Origin: Shinella granuli
GTDB taxonomy: Bacteria > Pseudomonadota > Alphaproteobacteria > Rhizobiales > Rhizobiaceae
Direction of reading: 5' to 3'
NCBI RefSeq assembly: GCF_004341885.1
Contig: NZ_SLVX01000019.1
Coordinates: 1-64,000, forward strand
DNA: 64,000 bases
Under the pieces are notes generated by a model, which made no database searches, had not been told where the DNA came from, and saw only the letters and a program-made list of their open reading frames with translations. Positions 42,809 to 54,579 of this stretch are shown here, piece after piece. Position 1 is the first letter of the stretch, and each line of letters begins with the position of its first letter. A program made the position numbers and the translations under genes.

Positions 42809-44407
42809 ATGGCAGTCAGTGCGAACCGGCTTGAGCTTCTGCAGATCGCGGATGCCGTGGCCCGTGAAAAGGTCATCGACCGCGAGATCGTGCTTGCCGC
42901 GATGGCCGACGCCATCCAGAAGGCGGCCCGCTCGCGTTACGGCACGGAATCGAACATCCGCGCCGACATCAATTCCAAGACCGGCGAAATCCGCCTCCAG
43001 CGCCTGCTGGAAGTCGTCGAGCACGCCGAGGACTATTCCACCCAGATCCCGCTGGAACTGGCGCGCGACCGCAACCCGGACGCCAAGCTCGGCGATTTCA
43101 TCGCCGATCCGCTGCCGCCGATGGATTTCGGCCGCATCGCCGCCCAGTCGGCCAAGCAGGTCATCGTGCAGAAGGTGCGCGAGGCCGAGCGTGACCGCCA
43201 GTATGACGAATACAAGGATCGTATCGGGGAAATCGTCAACGGCACGGTCAAGCGCGTCGAATACGGCAACGTCATCGTAGACCTCGGCCGCGGCGAAGGC
43301 ATCATCCGTCGCGACGAGATGATCCCGCGCGAGAACATGCGCTACGGTGATCGCGTCCGCGCCTTCGTCTACGACGTGCGCCGCGAGCAGCGCGGTCCCC
43401 AGATCTTCCTGTCGCGCACCCATCCGCAGTTCATGGTGAAGCTGTTCACCATGGAAGTGCCGGAAATCTACGACGGCGTCATCCAGATCAAGTCCGTCGC
43501 CCGCGATCCCGGCTCGCGCGCCAAGATCGCCGTCATCTCGAACGATTCGTCGATCGATCCGGTCGGCGCCTGCGTCGGTATGCGCGGCTCGCGCGTCCAG
43601 GCCGTCGTCGGCGAACTGCAGGGCGAGAAGATCGATATCATTCCGTGGTCGCAGGATCCGGCCTCCTTCATCGTCAACGCCCTGCAGCCGGCGGAAGTCG
43701 CCAAGGTGGTTCTCGATGAGGATGCCGAGCGCATCGAAGTGGTCGTTCCGGACGAGCAGCTCTCGCTCGCCATCGGCCGCCGCGGTCAGAACGTGCGCCT
43801 CGCCTCGCAACTGACCGGCTGGGATATCGACATCCTGACGGAAGCCGAGGAATCCGAGCGCCGCCAGAAGGAATTCAACGAGCGCACCAACCTGTTCATG
43901 GATTCGCTCGACGTCGACGAGATGGTCGGCCAGGTGCTTGCCTCCGAAGGCTTCGCCGCCGTCGAGGAACTGGCCTATGTCGATCTCGACGAAATCGCCT
44001 CGATCGACGGCTTCGACGAGGACACGGCCCAGGAAATCCAGACCCGCGCCCGCGAATATCTCGACCGCATCGAGGCCGAGATGGATGCCAAGCGTAAGGA
44101 GCTCGGCGTTTCCGACGACCTGCGCCAGATCGACGGCATGACGGGCCAGATGCTCGTCGCGCTCGGCGAGGATGGCATCAAGACGATGGAAGACTTCGCC
44201 GGCTGCGCCGCCGATGATCTCGTCGGCTGGTCGGAGCGCAAGGACGGCGAGACGAAGAAGTTCGAGGGCCTGTTCTCGAAGCTCGAGGTCTCCCGCGCCG
44301 AAGCCGAAGCCATGATCGTCCAGGCGCGCCTTGCGGCCGGCTGGATCACGGAAGAGGACATCGCGGCTGAAGAGCCGGCTGTCGACGGGGCCGAGCAGGA
44401 CGCCTGA
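42809..44407 (+). CDS. nusA: Transcription termination/antitermination factor NusA
   Basis: 532 residues from ATG at 42809. The N-terminal domain binds RNA polymerase (LLQIADAVAREKVIDREIVL). Then S1 (IGEIVNGTVKRVEYGNVIVD), KH1 and KH2 (VGACVGMRGSRVQAVVGELQ, LAIGRRGQNVRLASQLTGW) and two C-terminal helix-hairpin-helix repeats (ASIDGFDEDTAQEIQTRA; DGIKTMEDFAGCAADDLVGW), as in the proteobacterial long form. It modulates pausing, termination and antitermination. It is 132 bases downstream of rimP. Confidence 0.96.
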   Translation: MAVSANRLELLQIADAVAREKVIDREIVLAAMADAIQKAARSRYGTESNIRADINSKTGEIRLQRLLEVVEHAEDYSTQIPLELARDRNPDAKLGDFIADPLPPMDFGRIAAQSAKQVIVQKVREAERDRQYDEYKDRIGEIVNGTVKRVEYGNVIVDLGRGEGIIRRDEMIPRENMRYGDRVRAFVYDVRREQRGPQIFLSRTHPQFMVKLFTMEVPEIYDGVIQIKSVARDPGSRAKIAVISNDSSIDPVGACVGMRGSRVQAVVGELQGEKIDIIPWSQDPASFIVNALQPAEVAKVVLDEDAERIEVVVPDEQLSLAIGRRGQNVRLASQLTGWDIDILTEAEESERRQKEFNERTNLFMDSLDVDEMVGQVLASEGFAAVEELAYVDLDEIASIDGFDEDTAQEIQTRAREYLDRIEAEMDAKRKELGVSDDLRQIDGMTGQMLVALGEDGIKTMEDFAGCAADDLVGWSERKDGETKKFEGLFSKLEVSRAEAEAMIVQARLAAGWITEEDIAAEEPAVDGAEQDA

Positions 44408-44436
44408 CGGCGTCCGGCGGCTGGAGACGCCGTGGC

Positions 44437-45090
44437 ATGGGTAAGAAGGACGACGGCGTGAACGACCGCATGTGCATCGTGACGCGCGAAAGGGGCGAGG
44501 CGGACGATCTGATCCGCTTCGTCGCCGGTCCGGACGGCAGCGTCGTGCCGGACCTGAAGCGTCAGCTTCCCGGACGTGGATGCTGGGTGAAGGCCGAACG
44601 GGCGATCGTCGACAAGGCGATCGCCAGGAAGCTCTTCCCGCGGGCGCTGAAGGCGGAGGCGAAGGCCGGCCCGGAGCTCGGGGCCGAGGTGGACCGGCTT
44701 CTGGCGGCCCAGCTCGGCGGCATGATGAACATGGCGCGCAAGGCCGGCCAGTTCATCACCGGCTCCACCAAGGTGGACCAGGCGGTGCGGTCTTTGGCCG
44801 CTCTTGCCGTGTTCCACGCGACGGACGCGGCCGAGGATGGCGTGAGAAAGATCGACCAGGCGAGGAAGGCGGCAAGCTTCCTTACCGAAGACGAAACGGA
44901 AATACCCTCCTTCAGGCTCTTTTCGGAGGGCGAATTGGAGGGCCTTTTGGGCCAGAATGCTTTTATCCATGCCGCGGCGCTTGCAGGGCAGGCGGGTGAG
45001 GGTGTAGTGAAGCGCGCAATCATGCTCGAAAAATACCGGGGCGGCGACCGGGCGAGGGCAAATGGCGGCGCTGGCCAGCCAAACCAATGA
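44437..45090 (+). CDS. RNA-binding protein, DUF448 (YlxR) plus L7Ae-like domain
   Basis: 217 residues. Residues 10-85 form a YlxR/DUF448 domain (RMCIVTRERGEADDLIRFVA, PGRGCWVKAERAIVDKAI). Residues about 88-180 match an L7Ae/L30e-type RNA-binding fold (LLAAQLGGMMNMARKAGQFI, GSTKVDQAVRSLA). This fused form replaces separate ylxR and ylxQ genes in alphaproteobacteria. It sits, as usual, between nusA and infB, which points to a role in ribosome biogenesis or RNA polymerase-linked regulation. Its exact function is not established. Confidence 0.88.
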   Translation: MGKKDDGVNDRMCIVTRERGEADDLIRFVAGPDGSVVPDLKRQLPGRGCWVKAERAIVDKAIARKLFPRALKAEAKAGPELGAEVDRLLAAQLGGMMNMARKAGQFITGSTKVDQAVRSLAALAVFHATDAAEDGVRKIDQARKAASFLTEDETEIPSFRLFSEGELEGLLGQNAFIHAAALAGQAGEGVVKRAIMLEKYRGGDRARANGGAGQPNQ

Positions 45091-45194
45091 CGCGGTCACC
45101 GGCATTCGGCCGGCCGAAATCGCATTGGATGAACACAATTGAACGACGGGGTCTGGTGATACGCATCCGGCCCTGATCTTAGGAACGGAACGGA

Positions 45195-47849
45195 ATGACC
45201 GACAACAAAGACGACAAGACGATCAGCGTGGCTGGCAAGAAGACCCTGAGCCTGAAGCCCTCGGGGGTTCAGCAGGGAACCGTTCGCCAGGACATGGGTC
45301 GTGGCCGGACGAAGGCCGTCGTGGTCGAGACCCGCAAGCGCCGCATCAACCGCCCGGAAGACGAGCGGCCGGTGACGCCCGTCACGCCCGTGCAGCATCG
45401 CCAGCCCGAACCGCAGCAGACGCGCCCCGTGCAGCAGCATTCGCGCCCGGCGCCGCAGCAGCATGTCGAGCAGAGCCGCCCGCGTGTCGGCGTGGTGCTG
45501 AACCAGCTTTCCCCCGATGAGGTCGAGGCCCGTCGCCGCGCGCTAGCCGAAGCGCAGATCCGCGACGCCGCCGAAGCGCGCCAGCGTGCCGAGGACGAAG
45601 CCCGCCGCAAGGTAGAAGAGGAAGCCCGTCGCAAGGCCGAGGAAGAGGCACGTCTCATCCGTGAGAAGGAAGAGGCCGAGCGCCGCGCCGCCGAGGCCGC
45701 TGCTCCCGCTCCCGTCGTGGAAGAGGCCGCCGTCGTACAGCCGGTGGCAAAGCCGGCCGTTGCAGCCCCCGCCGCCGAAACCCGTCCGCAGCCCGGCCGC
45801 ACGCCGGCAGCAGCGCCGGTCGCCGGCCGTGGCCGTCACGAGGCCGATGACGACAGCGACAAGCGCCCGCGCGGCGGTGCGCCCGTCAACCGCGGCAAGG
45901 TCGTGCGTCCGGAGCCCGCCAAGGTTCCGGCCCGTCCGAAGGCCGACGACGGCCGCCGCCAGGGCAAGCTGACGCTGACGACCGCCGCGACCGACGAGGA
46001 CGGCTCGCAGCGCGGCCGTTCGCTGTCGGCCATGCGTCGCCGCCAGGAGAAGTTCAAGCGCTCCATGATGCAGGAAACGCGCGAGAAGATTTCGCGCGAA
46101 GTCGTGCTGCCGGAGACCATCACCATTCAGGAACTGTCGCAGCGCATGTCCGAACGCGCCGTCGACGTCATCAAGTACCTGATGAAGGAAGGCCAGATGA
46201 TGAAGCCCGGCGATCTGATCGACGCCGACCTGGCCGAACTCATCGCCGGCGAATTCGGCCACACCGTCAAGCGCGTCTCCGAATCCGACGTCGAGGAAGG
46301 CATCTTCAACGTCGCCGACGACGAGGGCGATCTGGAATCGCGTCCGCCGATCGTGACCATCATGGGCCACGTCGACCACGGCAAGACCTCGCTGCTCGAC
46401 GCTATCCGGCATGCCAACGTGGTCGCTGGCGAAGCCGGCGGCATCACGCAGCATATCGGCGCCTACCAGGTCGAGCAGAACGGCCACAAGATCACCTTCA
46501 TCGACACCCCCGGCCACGCCGCGTTCACCGCCATGCGTGCCCGCGGCGCGCAGGCGACCGACATCGCGATCCTCGTGGTGGCGGCTGACGACAGCGTGAT
46601 GCCGCAGACGATCGAGTCCATCAACCACGCCAAGGCGGCGGGTGTTCCGATCATCGTGGCGATCAACAAGATCGACAAGCCGACGGCCGACGCCCAGCGC
46701 GTTCGCACGCAGCTCCTCCAGCACGAGGTCTTCGTCGAATCCATGGGCGGTGAAACGCTCGACGTGGAAGTCTCGGCCAAGAACGGCACGAACCTCGACA
46801 AGCTCCTGGAAGCGATCCTGCTGCAGGCCGAAATCCTCGACCTCAAGGCGAACCCGAACCGTACGGCTGAGGGCGTCGTCGTCGAAGCCCAGCTCGACCG
46901 CGGCCGCGGCGCCGTCGCCACCGTTCTCGTGCAGACGGGCACGCTGCGCCCCGGCCAGATCGTCGTTGCCGGCGACCAGTGGGGCCGCGTGCGTGCCCTC
47001 GTCAACGACAAGGGCGAACACGTCAAGGAAGCCGGCCCTGCCATGCCGGTCGAGGTGCTCGGTCTGTCCGGCACGCCGGCCGCCGGCGACAAGTTCGCCG
47101 TGGTCGAGAACGAAAGCCGCGCCCGCGAGATCTCCGAATACCGCCAGCGCCTCGCCCGCGAAAAGCAGGTGGCCCGCCAGTCGGGTTCGCGCGGCTCGCT
47201 GGAACAGATGATGAGCCAGCTGCAAAGCTCCGGCCTGAAGGAATTCCCGCTGCTCATCAAGGGCGACGTGCAGGGCTCGATCGAAGCCATTGCCGGCGCG
47301 CTGGAAAAGCTCGGGACGGACGAAGTGCGGGTGCGCATCGTGCATTCCGGCGCCGGCGCCATCACGGAATCGGACATTTCGCTCGCCGAAGCGTCCAACG
47401 CCGCGATCATCGGCTTCAACGTCCGTGCCAACGCACAGGCCCGCTCGCTCGCCGAGCGCCAGGGCATCGAGATCCGCTACTATAACATCATCTACGACCT
47501 GGTGGATGACGTGAAGGCGGCGATGTCCGGCCTGCTCTCGCCCGAGCGCCGCGAAACCTTCCTCGGCTATGCCGAGATCCTGGAGGTGTTCAACATCACC
47601 AAGGTCGGCAAGGTCGCGGGTTGCCGCGTCACCGAAGGCAAGGTCGAGCGTGGCGTGGGCGTCCGCCTGGTTCGCGACAACGTCGTCATCCACGAAGGCA
47701 AGCTCAAGACGCTCAAGCGCTTCAAGGACGAGGTCTCGGAAGTCAATGTCGGCCAGGAATGCGGCATGGCCTTCGAGAACTACGAAGACATCCGCGCCGG
47801 CGACCAGATCGAGTGCTTCCGCGTGGAGCATGTCACGCGCACGCTGTAA
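45195..47849 (+). CDS. infB: Translation initiation factor IF-2
   Basis: 884 residues. Residues 1-270 are a long disordered or coiled region with Glu/Ala/Arg repeats ([20 protein letters not shown]) and Pro/Ala/Gln-rich parts. The IF2 N domain lies at about 305-360 ([20 protein letters not shown]). The G domain has [15 protein letters not shown] near 391, [20 protein letters not shown] and NKIDKPTAD. Domains II-IV follow and end EHVTRTL. It delivers fMet-tRNA to the 30S subunit. Alternative internal starts for shorter isoforms, as in enterics, are not obvious. A terminator follows at 47873. Confidence 0.96.
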   Translation: MTDNKDDKTISVAGKKTLSLKPSGVQQGTVRQDMGRGRTKAVVVETRKRRINRPEDERPVTPVTPVQHRQPEPQQTRPVQQHSRPAPQQHVEQSRPRVGVVLNQLSPDEVEARRRALAEAQIRDAAEARQRAEDEARRKVEEEARRKAEEEARLIREKEEAERRAAEAAAPAPVVEEAAVVQPVAKPAVAAPAAETRPQPGRTPAAAPVAGRGRHEADDDSDKRPRGGAPVNRGKVVRPEPAKVPARPKADDGRRQGKLTLTTAATDEDGSQRGRSLSAMRRRQEKFKRSMMQETREKISREVVLPETITIQELSQRMSERAVDVIKYLMKEGQMMKPGDLIDADLAELIAGEFGHTVKRVSESDVEEGIFNVADDEGDLESRPPIVTIMGHVDHGKTSLLDAIRHANVVAGEAGGITQHIGAYQVEQNGHKITFIDTPGHAAFTAMRARGAQATDIAILVVAADDSVMPQTIESINHAKAAGVPIIVAINKIDKPTADAQRVRTQLLQHEVFVESMGGETLDVEVSAKNGTNLDKLLEAILLQAEILDLKANPNRTAEGVVVEAQLDRGRGAVATVLVQTGTLRPGQIVVAGDQWGRVRALVNDKGEHVKEAGPAMPVEVLGLSGTPAAGDKFAVVENESRAREISEYRQRLAREKQVARQSGSRGSLEQMMSQLQSSGLKEFPLLIKGDVQGSIEAIAGALEKLGTDEVRVRIVHSGAGAITESDISLAEASNAAIIGFNVRANAQARSLAERQGIEIRYYNIIYDLVDDVKAAMSGLLSPERRETFLGYAEILEVFNITKVGKVAGCRVTEGKVERGVGVRLVRDNVVIHEGKLKTLKRFKDEVSEVNVGQECGMAFENYEDIRAGDQIECFRVEHVTRTL

Positions 47850-47872
47850 GCGTTTCGCCAATAGAGTATCGT

Positions 47873-47908
47873 GCGAGCGCCGGACCTTTTCGGCGCTCGC
47901 ATTTTTTT
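47873..47908 (+). terminator. Intrinsic terminator between infB and rbfA
   Basis: GCGAGCGCCG (47873-47882) and CGGCGCTCGC (47891-47900) form a perfect 10-bp stem followed by A and seven T. It splits the cluster: rbfA, truB and the rest need read-through or a promoter of their own. Confidence 0.85.
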
Positions 47909-47921
47909 GAAGGTGACGACC

Positions 47922-48329
47922 ATGACCAGAGCAACATCCTCGGCGCCGTCGCAACGCATGCTGCGCGTGGGCGAGCAGGTGCGCGCGGCGATCACCCAGG
48001 TCCTCCAGCGCGGCGAGGTGCGCGACCCGCTTCTCGAAAAGACCGTGATTTCCATCTCCGAAGTGCGCATGTCGCCCGACCTCAAGCACGCCACGGCCTA
48101 TGTCACGCCGCTCGGCGTGAAGGATCATGAGGCGGTGATCGACGCGCTCAACCGCAATTCGAAGTTCATCCGCGGCCGCCTCGGCCCGCAGCTTCGCCAG
48201 ATGAAGTACATGCCCGACGTTCGCTTCCGCGATGATACGAGCTTCGACAATTACAAGAAGATCGACGATCTCCTGCGTTCGCCGGAAGTCGCCCGCGATC
48301 TCTCGGCCGAAGACGGCGACGAGCAATAA
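47922..48329 (+). CDS. rbfA: Ribosome-binding factor A
   Basis: 135 residues from ATG at 47922 with GAAGG upstream, 13 bases after the terminator's T tract. KH-type fold: [40 protein letters not shown] (conserved VxMSPDLxxA) and [20 protein letters not shown]. The C terminus is an acidic tail. It binds the 30S subunit during 16S 5' end maturation. truB begins 12 bases downstream. Confidence 0.94.
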   Translation: MTRATSSAPSQRMLRVGEQVRAAITQVLQRGEVRDPLLEKTVISISEVRMSPDLKHATAYVTPLGVKDHEAVIDALNRNSKFIRGRLGPQLRQMKYMPDVRFRDDTSFDNYKKIDDLLRSPEVARDLSAEDGDEQ

Positions 48330-48341
48330 TCCAGGTAGAAT

Positions 48342-49277
48342 ATGTCCAGACCCCGCAAACCCAAGGGCCGGCCGGTTTCCGGCTGGCTGATCCTCGACAA
48401 GCCGTTCGATTTCGGCTCCACCGAAGCCGTCGCCAAGATCAAGTGGCTGTTCAAGGCGCAGAAGGCCGGCCATGCCGGCACGCTCGATCCGCTCGCCTCC
48501 GGCATGCTGCCGATCGCGCTCGGCGATGCGACCAAGACTGTTCCCTATGTGATGGATGGCCGCAAGATCTACGAATTCACCGTGACCTGGGGCGAGGAGC
48601 GCACGACGGACGACCTCGAAGGCGAGGTGACGCAGAGTTCCGAAAAGCGGCCGGCCGCCGATGCGATCCAGGCGATCCTCGGCGATTATACCGGCGTCAT
48701 CCAGCAGATCCCGCCGCAGTTCTCCGCCATCAAGATCGCCGGCGAACGCGCCTATGACCTTGCCCGCGAAGGCGAAACCGTCGAGATTCCCTCGCGCGAG
48801 GTGGAAATCCACCGCCTGACGCTGATCGGCTGTCCGGACAATAACACGGCGCAATTCGAGGTCGAATGCGGCAAGGGCACCTATGTGCGCGCGCTCGCCC
48901 GCGATTTCGGCCGCCAGCTCGGCTGCTTCGGCCACATCTCGGGGCTGCGCCGCACCTTCGTCGCGCCCTTCGGCGAGGACGACATGGTGCCGCTCGCCGA
49001 CCTGACGGCGCTGGAGGAGATCGAGGACGATGCCGAGCGGCTGGCAGCGCTCGACGCGTTCCTGATCGATACCGGCGAGGCGCTCTCCAGCCTGCCGCAG
49101 ATCGTCATCAACGACGACCAGGCGCACCGCCTGCGCATGGGCAATCCGATCATCCTGCGCGGCCGCGATGCCCCGGTTTCCGCCGACGAGGCCTATGCCA
49201 CGGCCCGCGGCAAGCTTGTCGCGATCGGCGAGATCGGCGGCGGCGAGTTCCGGCCGAAACGCGTCTTCGGCGGCTGA
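48342..49277 (+). CDS. truB: tRNA pseudouridine-55 synthase
   Basis: 311 residues. It makes pseudouridine 55 in the T loop of tRNAs. The catalytic aspartate is in [16 protein letters not shown] near residue 48, substrate loop [40 protein letters not shown] and the conserved [15 protein letters not shown]. The C-terminal PUA-like part is about 80 residues. It is followed by a GC hairpin at about 49286-49307 without a T tract, then by a two-component kinase instead of rpsO. Confidence 0.95.
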   Translation: MSRPRKPKGRPVSGWLILDKPFDFGSTEAVAKIKWLFKAQKAGHAGTLDPLASGMLPIALGDATKTVPYVMDGRKIYEFTVTWGEERTTDDLEGEVTQSSEKRPAADAIQAILGDYTGVIQQIPPQFSAIKIAGERAYDLAREGETVEIPSREVEIHRLTLIGCPDNNTAQFEVECGKGTYVRALARDFGRQLGCFGHISGLRRTFVAPFGEDDMVPLADLTALEEIEDDAERLAALDAFLIDTGEALSSLPQIVINDDQAHRLRMGNPIILRGRDAPVSADEAYATARGKLVAIGEIGGGEFRPKRVFGG

Positions 49278-49421
49278 ACAAGGGCGGCGGAACCAATCGC
49301 CGCCGACTTGATTTCACCACAAGCTATGGGCTTTATGGGCCGGCGAGGTTCGTTCGAGGACGGGCCGGGCGGTGCTTTGCCGTCACGGCCGTCTGTGGGC
49401 GAAGGGTGAAAGGGCTGGCCG

Positions 49422-51155
49422 TTGACGATTGCGCCGATTGACCGAACGGTATCCGCCGAGGACGCGGCGGTGGGCGCAGGCCCTGTGGAAAGCCGCCGGC
49501 GCATGCATCATCCCGTCGTGTTCTACCTCGTCTGCCTTATCCTCGTCGTCGTCATTCCCGCCTTCCTGTTTTCCATCGTCGTGATGAAGCGCACCACCGA
49601 GGCGCAGGAGCGCATCTTCGAATCGCTGCTGCGCACCTCGACGAGCGCCGTGAACCGCGCCGTCGAGCGTGAAATCACGAGCATGTTCTCGACGCTCAAT
49701 TTCCTCTCCACTTCGGAAAGCCTGCCGAAGGGCGACTATGCGACCCTGCATGCCCAGGCGACCAAGACGCTCGAGGGTACGGACATCTATTTCCTCGTCA
49801 TCGATCAGGCGATGCGGCAGCGCCTCAACACGCGCGTTCCCTTCGGCACGCCGCTGAACGTCGCGTCCGAGCCTGTTTCGGCGCGCCTGGCGCTGTCGCG
49901 CGACGAACGCATGGTTTCCGATCTTTTCTTCGGCCGCACGGCGCAGCAATGGGTGTTCAACGTCTACATGCCGGTGCGGCTTGCCAATGGCGAGCCTGTT
50001 CTCCTGACGCTGACGAAGAATGCCGAGGCGCTGCGCCGCGCAGTCAATCCGGATGTCCTCTCGCCCGGCTGGAACGCGGCGGTGCTCGATTCCAGCGGCA
50101 CGGTCATCGCGTCCACCGACGAGAAGCAGAAAACCGGCCAGCCGTTCTTCCTGCGCGTCGTGCCGTCGCTGCGCCTCGGCGTCAGCGCCATGAAGCGGGA
50201 CGGCGTCGATTACCAGGTCGTCACGGAATTCTCCTCGCTTGCCGGCTGGCGCATGATCGCCTGGGCGAAATCGTCGGATGTGCAGGCGCCGGCCGTCTCC
50301 TCCTTCCTCTGGCTGACGATCGGCGGTGCCGTCTTCGCAGCCCTTGCCGCCATCAGCGCCGTCGGCATTGCCCGCGTGCTTTCGCGCGACGTCCGGCTGC
50401 TGGCGCATGATGCGCGCCGGCTCGGCCAGGGTGAGCGGGTGGCCCCGCGCCCCTATGCCATTTCCGAGCTGGAGACGGTCTCCCGCGCGCTTGCGGAGGC
50501 GGCGGATGCGCGGGTGAAATCGGAAAACGAGGTGCGCTTCCTGATGCGCGAGGTGGCGCACCGCTCCAAGAACCAGCTCACCGTCATCCAGGCCATGCTC
50601 AACCAGTCGGCGGCGAGCGCGGAAAATGCCAGCGATTTCGCCGAGACCTTCCGCAAGCGCGTGGCCGGCCTCGCCCGCTCGACGGACCTGATGATTGCCA
50701 ACGCCACGCAGGGCGTGAACCTGATGGAACTGGCGAAGAACCAGTTGAAGCCCTTCACGCCCGCCGACGCGGAGCGCGTGCGCATCGCCGGGCCTGCCGT
50801 GCTCCTCGACCCGCAGGCCTCGCAGACGCTCGGCATGGCGCTGCACGAATTGTCGACCAACGCCACGAAATACGGCGCGCTCGCCAACGAGACGGGCATC
50901 GTGTCGCTGAGCTGGACGGCCACAGGCGAGGACCTGAACCTCGTCTGGCGCGAGAACCGGGCGACGATCGACAAGGAGGCCATCGCCGCAAGCCGCAAGG
51001 GTTTCGGCAGCGTCGTGCTGGAGCGCATGCTCGGCATGGCGCTCGATGCGAAACTCGATTTCGTCGTGCATGACGACGGCATCGAATGGCGGGTGACGAT
51101 CCCGCTCGCACGGTTGCGCGACGAGGACGTCCACCAGCAGGGCGCAGCGCAATGA
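49422..51155 (+). CDS. HWE-family sensor histidine kinase
   Basis: 577 residues from TTG at 49422 (AAGGG-type site nearby); ATG at 49503 (MHHPVVFYLV) is a plausible alternative. Helix 1 is at about 31-52, a periplasmic sensor region at 55-285, helix 2 at 289-312, then a HAMP-like linker. The phosphoacceptor is HRSKNQLTVIQAM near 379. HWE marks are ALHELSTNATKYGAL and NLVWRE. A response regulator is not adjacent, so it is an orphan. In rhizobia HWE kinases often serve the general stress response or blue-light-like signalling; the signal here is unknown. Confidence 0.85.
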   Translation: MTIAPIDRTVSAEDAAVGAGPVESRRRMHHPVVFYLVCLILVVVIPAFLFSIVVMKRTTEAQERIFESLLRTSTSAVNRAVEREITSMFSTLNFLSTSESLPKGDYATLHAQATKTLEGTDIYFLVIDQAMRQRLNTRVPFGTPLNVASEPVSARLALSRDERMVSDLFFGRTAQQWVFNVYMPVRLANGEPVLLTLTKNAEALRRAVNPDVLSPGWNAAVLDSSGTVIASTDEKQKTGQPFFLRVVPSLRLGVSAMKRDGVDYQVVTEFSSLAGWRMIAWAKSSDVQAPAVSSFLWLTIGGAVFAALAAISAVGIARVLSRDVRLLAHDARRLGQGERVAPRPYAISELETVSRALAEAADARVKSENEVRFLMREVAHRSKNQLTVIQAMLNQSAASAENASDFAETFRKRVAGLARSTDLMIANATQGVNLMELAKNQLKPFTPADAERVRIAGPAVLLDPQASQTLGMALHELSTNATKYGALANETGIVSLSWTATGEDLNLVWRENRATIDKEAIAASRKGFGSVVLERMLGMALDAKLDFVVHDDGIEWRVTIPLARLRDEDVHQQGAAQ

Positions 51156-51198
51156 GCAAACCGGTCCGTTCCCGCTGCATCGACCACAGGTGTGTTTC

Positions 51199-51528
51199 AT
51201 GACGTCATTGCTGCATGGGGCCGCCGTCTCGGCGTGCCTTGCCCTTTCGGGTTCCACCGCCTTTGCCGCCTACGGCCAGTGCGCGGTCGACGACCCGACC
51301 GGCACGCCGCTCAACGTGCGTTCGGCCCCGAACGGCACGATCCTGACGACGCTTGTGAACGGGACACAGGTCGAGATCGTCGACGAGATGAAGATCGGCG
51401 CGAAACATTGGCTTTTCGTCGCGCGGCAGGGCGAGCGGCTCGGCTGGGTGTTCGGCGCCTATATCGTCTGCAAGCGGCCGGGCGATGCGCGCGAGGCCGC
51501 GCCCAGTCAGCCGGCCGAGCGGCGCTGA
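51199..51528 (+). CDS. Secreted SH3-domain protein (109 aa)
   Basis: ATG at 51199; a GTG at 51190 also fits. A signal peptide (SLLHGAAVSACLALSGSTAFAA) ends near residue 25. The mature part is a bacterial SH3 domain: DPTGTPLNVRSAPNGTIL, LVNGTQVEIVD, WLFVARQGERLGWVFGAYI, with two cysteines that could pair. It probably binds cell-wall peptides in the periplasm. It lies just after the HWE kinase and may be co-transcribed with it. Function unknown. Confidence 0.75.
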   Translation: MTSLLHGAAVSACLALSGSTAFAAYGQCAVDDPTGTPLNVRSAPNGTILTTLVNGTQVEIVDEMKIGAKHWLFVARQGERLGWVFGAYIVCKRPGDAREAAPSQPAERR

Positions 51529-51679
51529 CGGGCGTTGACGACGGCTCTTTCCTTTCACGAGGGAATGGTTTATAGGCACCGCCAGCAATGCGGGGCTTTC
51601 CCCGCTTGCCTTCACGGCCATCGCTGGACGACATCCCGGCTTTTGGCGACCTTTGTTCCCATTCATGAAAGGACATACG

Positions 51680-51949
51680 ATGTCGATCACTGCTGAGCGC
51701 AAGGCTGCGCTGATCAAGGAATACGCCACCAAGGAAGGCGATACCGGTTCTCCGGAAGTTCAGGTCGCGATCCTGACCGAGCGTATCAACAACCTGACCG
51801 GCCATTTCAAGGACCACAAGAAGGACAACCACTCCCGTCGTGGCCTTCTGACGCTGGTTTCCAGCCGCCGCTCGCTTCTTGACTACCTCAAGAAGAAGGA
51901 CGAATCCCGTTACAGCAAGCTGATTGCTGCCCTCGGTATTCGCCGCTAA
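51680..51949 (+). CDS. rpsO: 30S ribosomal protein S15
   Basis: 89 residues, the standard length, from ATG at 51680 with AAAGGA 7 bases upstream. Conserved [20 protein letters not shown] (16S rRNA contact) and [20 protein letters not shown]. The 150-base leader contains GCGGGG-CTTT-CCCCGC (about 51590-51605), a candidate for the structure by which S15 represses its own translation, as in E. coli. A terminator follows. Confidence 0.96.
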   Translation: MSITAERKAALIKEYATKEGDTGSPEVQVAILTERINNLTGHFKDHKKDNHSRRGLLTLVSSRRSLLDYLKKKDESRYSKLIAALGIRR

Positions 51950-51957
51950 GCAATTTC

Positions 51958-51994
51958 GGCGGGCGTTCCTTGCGAGCGCCCGCCGCTTTCTTTT
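51958..51994 (+). terminator. Terminator after rpsO
   Basis: GGCGGGCG (51958-51965) and CGCCCGCC (51977-51984) form an 8-bp stem followed by GCTTTCTTTT. It separates rpsO from pnp, though read-through is usual in this pair. Confidence 0.75.
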
Positions 51995-52297
51995 GCGGAA
52001 GTTGCTTCCGCCGTACCGTTCCGCCTGTGCCGGTTGCGACCGCCTCGCGAAACGGGATTCTCCAGCAGGCCGGATGGGCCGGTCCTGCGGAACCAACCGA
52101 TGACCTGTCATGGGGCAGGATTGCAGGATGCTTCAGGCGCGCGCCTGTCGTCGGCGGGCTGAAAGGCCTCAAGGCCGCAAAGGTCACGAGCCGCACCCGG
52201 AAGCCTCCCGTTGTCTTGCCCATGATGCGTCATAACGCGGATAGACCACCTGCGCCTTTCGGGCGGCGGTGCGCGTATCTGCAAAGAAGGACAAGAC
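51995..52297 (+). other. pnp leader region
   Basis: Three hundred non-coding bases with several GC stem-loop possibilities, for example around GGCGCGCGCC (52137-52146). A long leader before pnp is expected because PNPase in enterics autoregulates through leader stem-loops cut by RNase III. No specific structure is proven here. AAGGA lies 7 bases before the pnp start. Confidence 0.4.
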
Positions 52298-54439
<2,142 letters not shown>

Positions 54440-54460
54440 TCGGACCTTCTATGTTCAGAG

Positions 54461-54497
54461 GGGGCGCGGGGCGGCACGTTCCGCGCCCCTTTCCTTT
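54461..54497 (+). terminator. Terminator after pnp
   Basis: GGGGCGCGG (54461-54469) and CCGCGCCCC (54481-54489) form a 9-bp stem followed by TTTCCTTT. Confidence 0.75.
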
Positions 54498-54579
54498 GAT
54501 TGTCACTCTCGTTCCATGCCGTTCCACGCCAAGCGGCGTCACGCCCTCCTGGAACTGCCCTGCCGCCGGAAACCCGCCC

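Noticed and set aside
45543-49127. 1194-residue open frame opposite infB, rbfA and truB
   Set aside because: Antisense shadow covering three well-known genes; no domain, no ribosome binding site.
51535-51576. TTGACG and TATAGG as an rpsO promoter
   Set aside because: The two hexamers are 30 bases apart, too far for one sigma-70 promoter; no better pair is clear.
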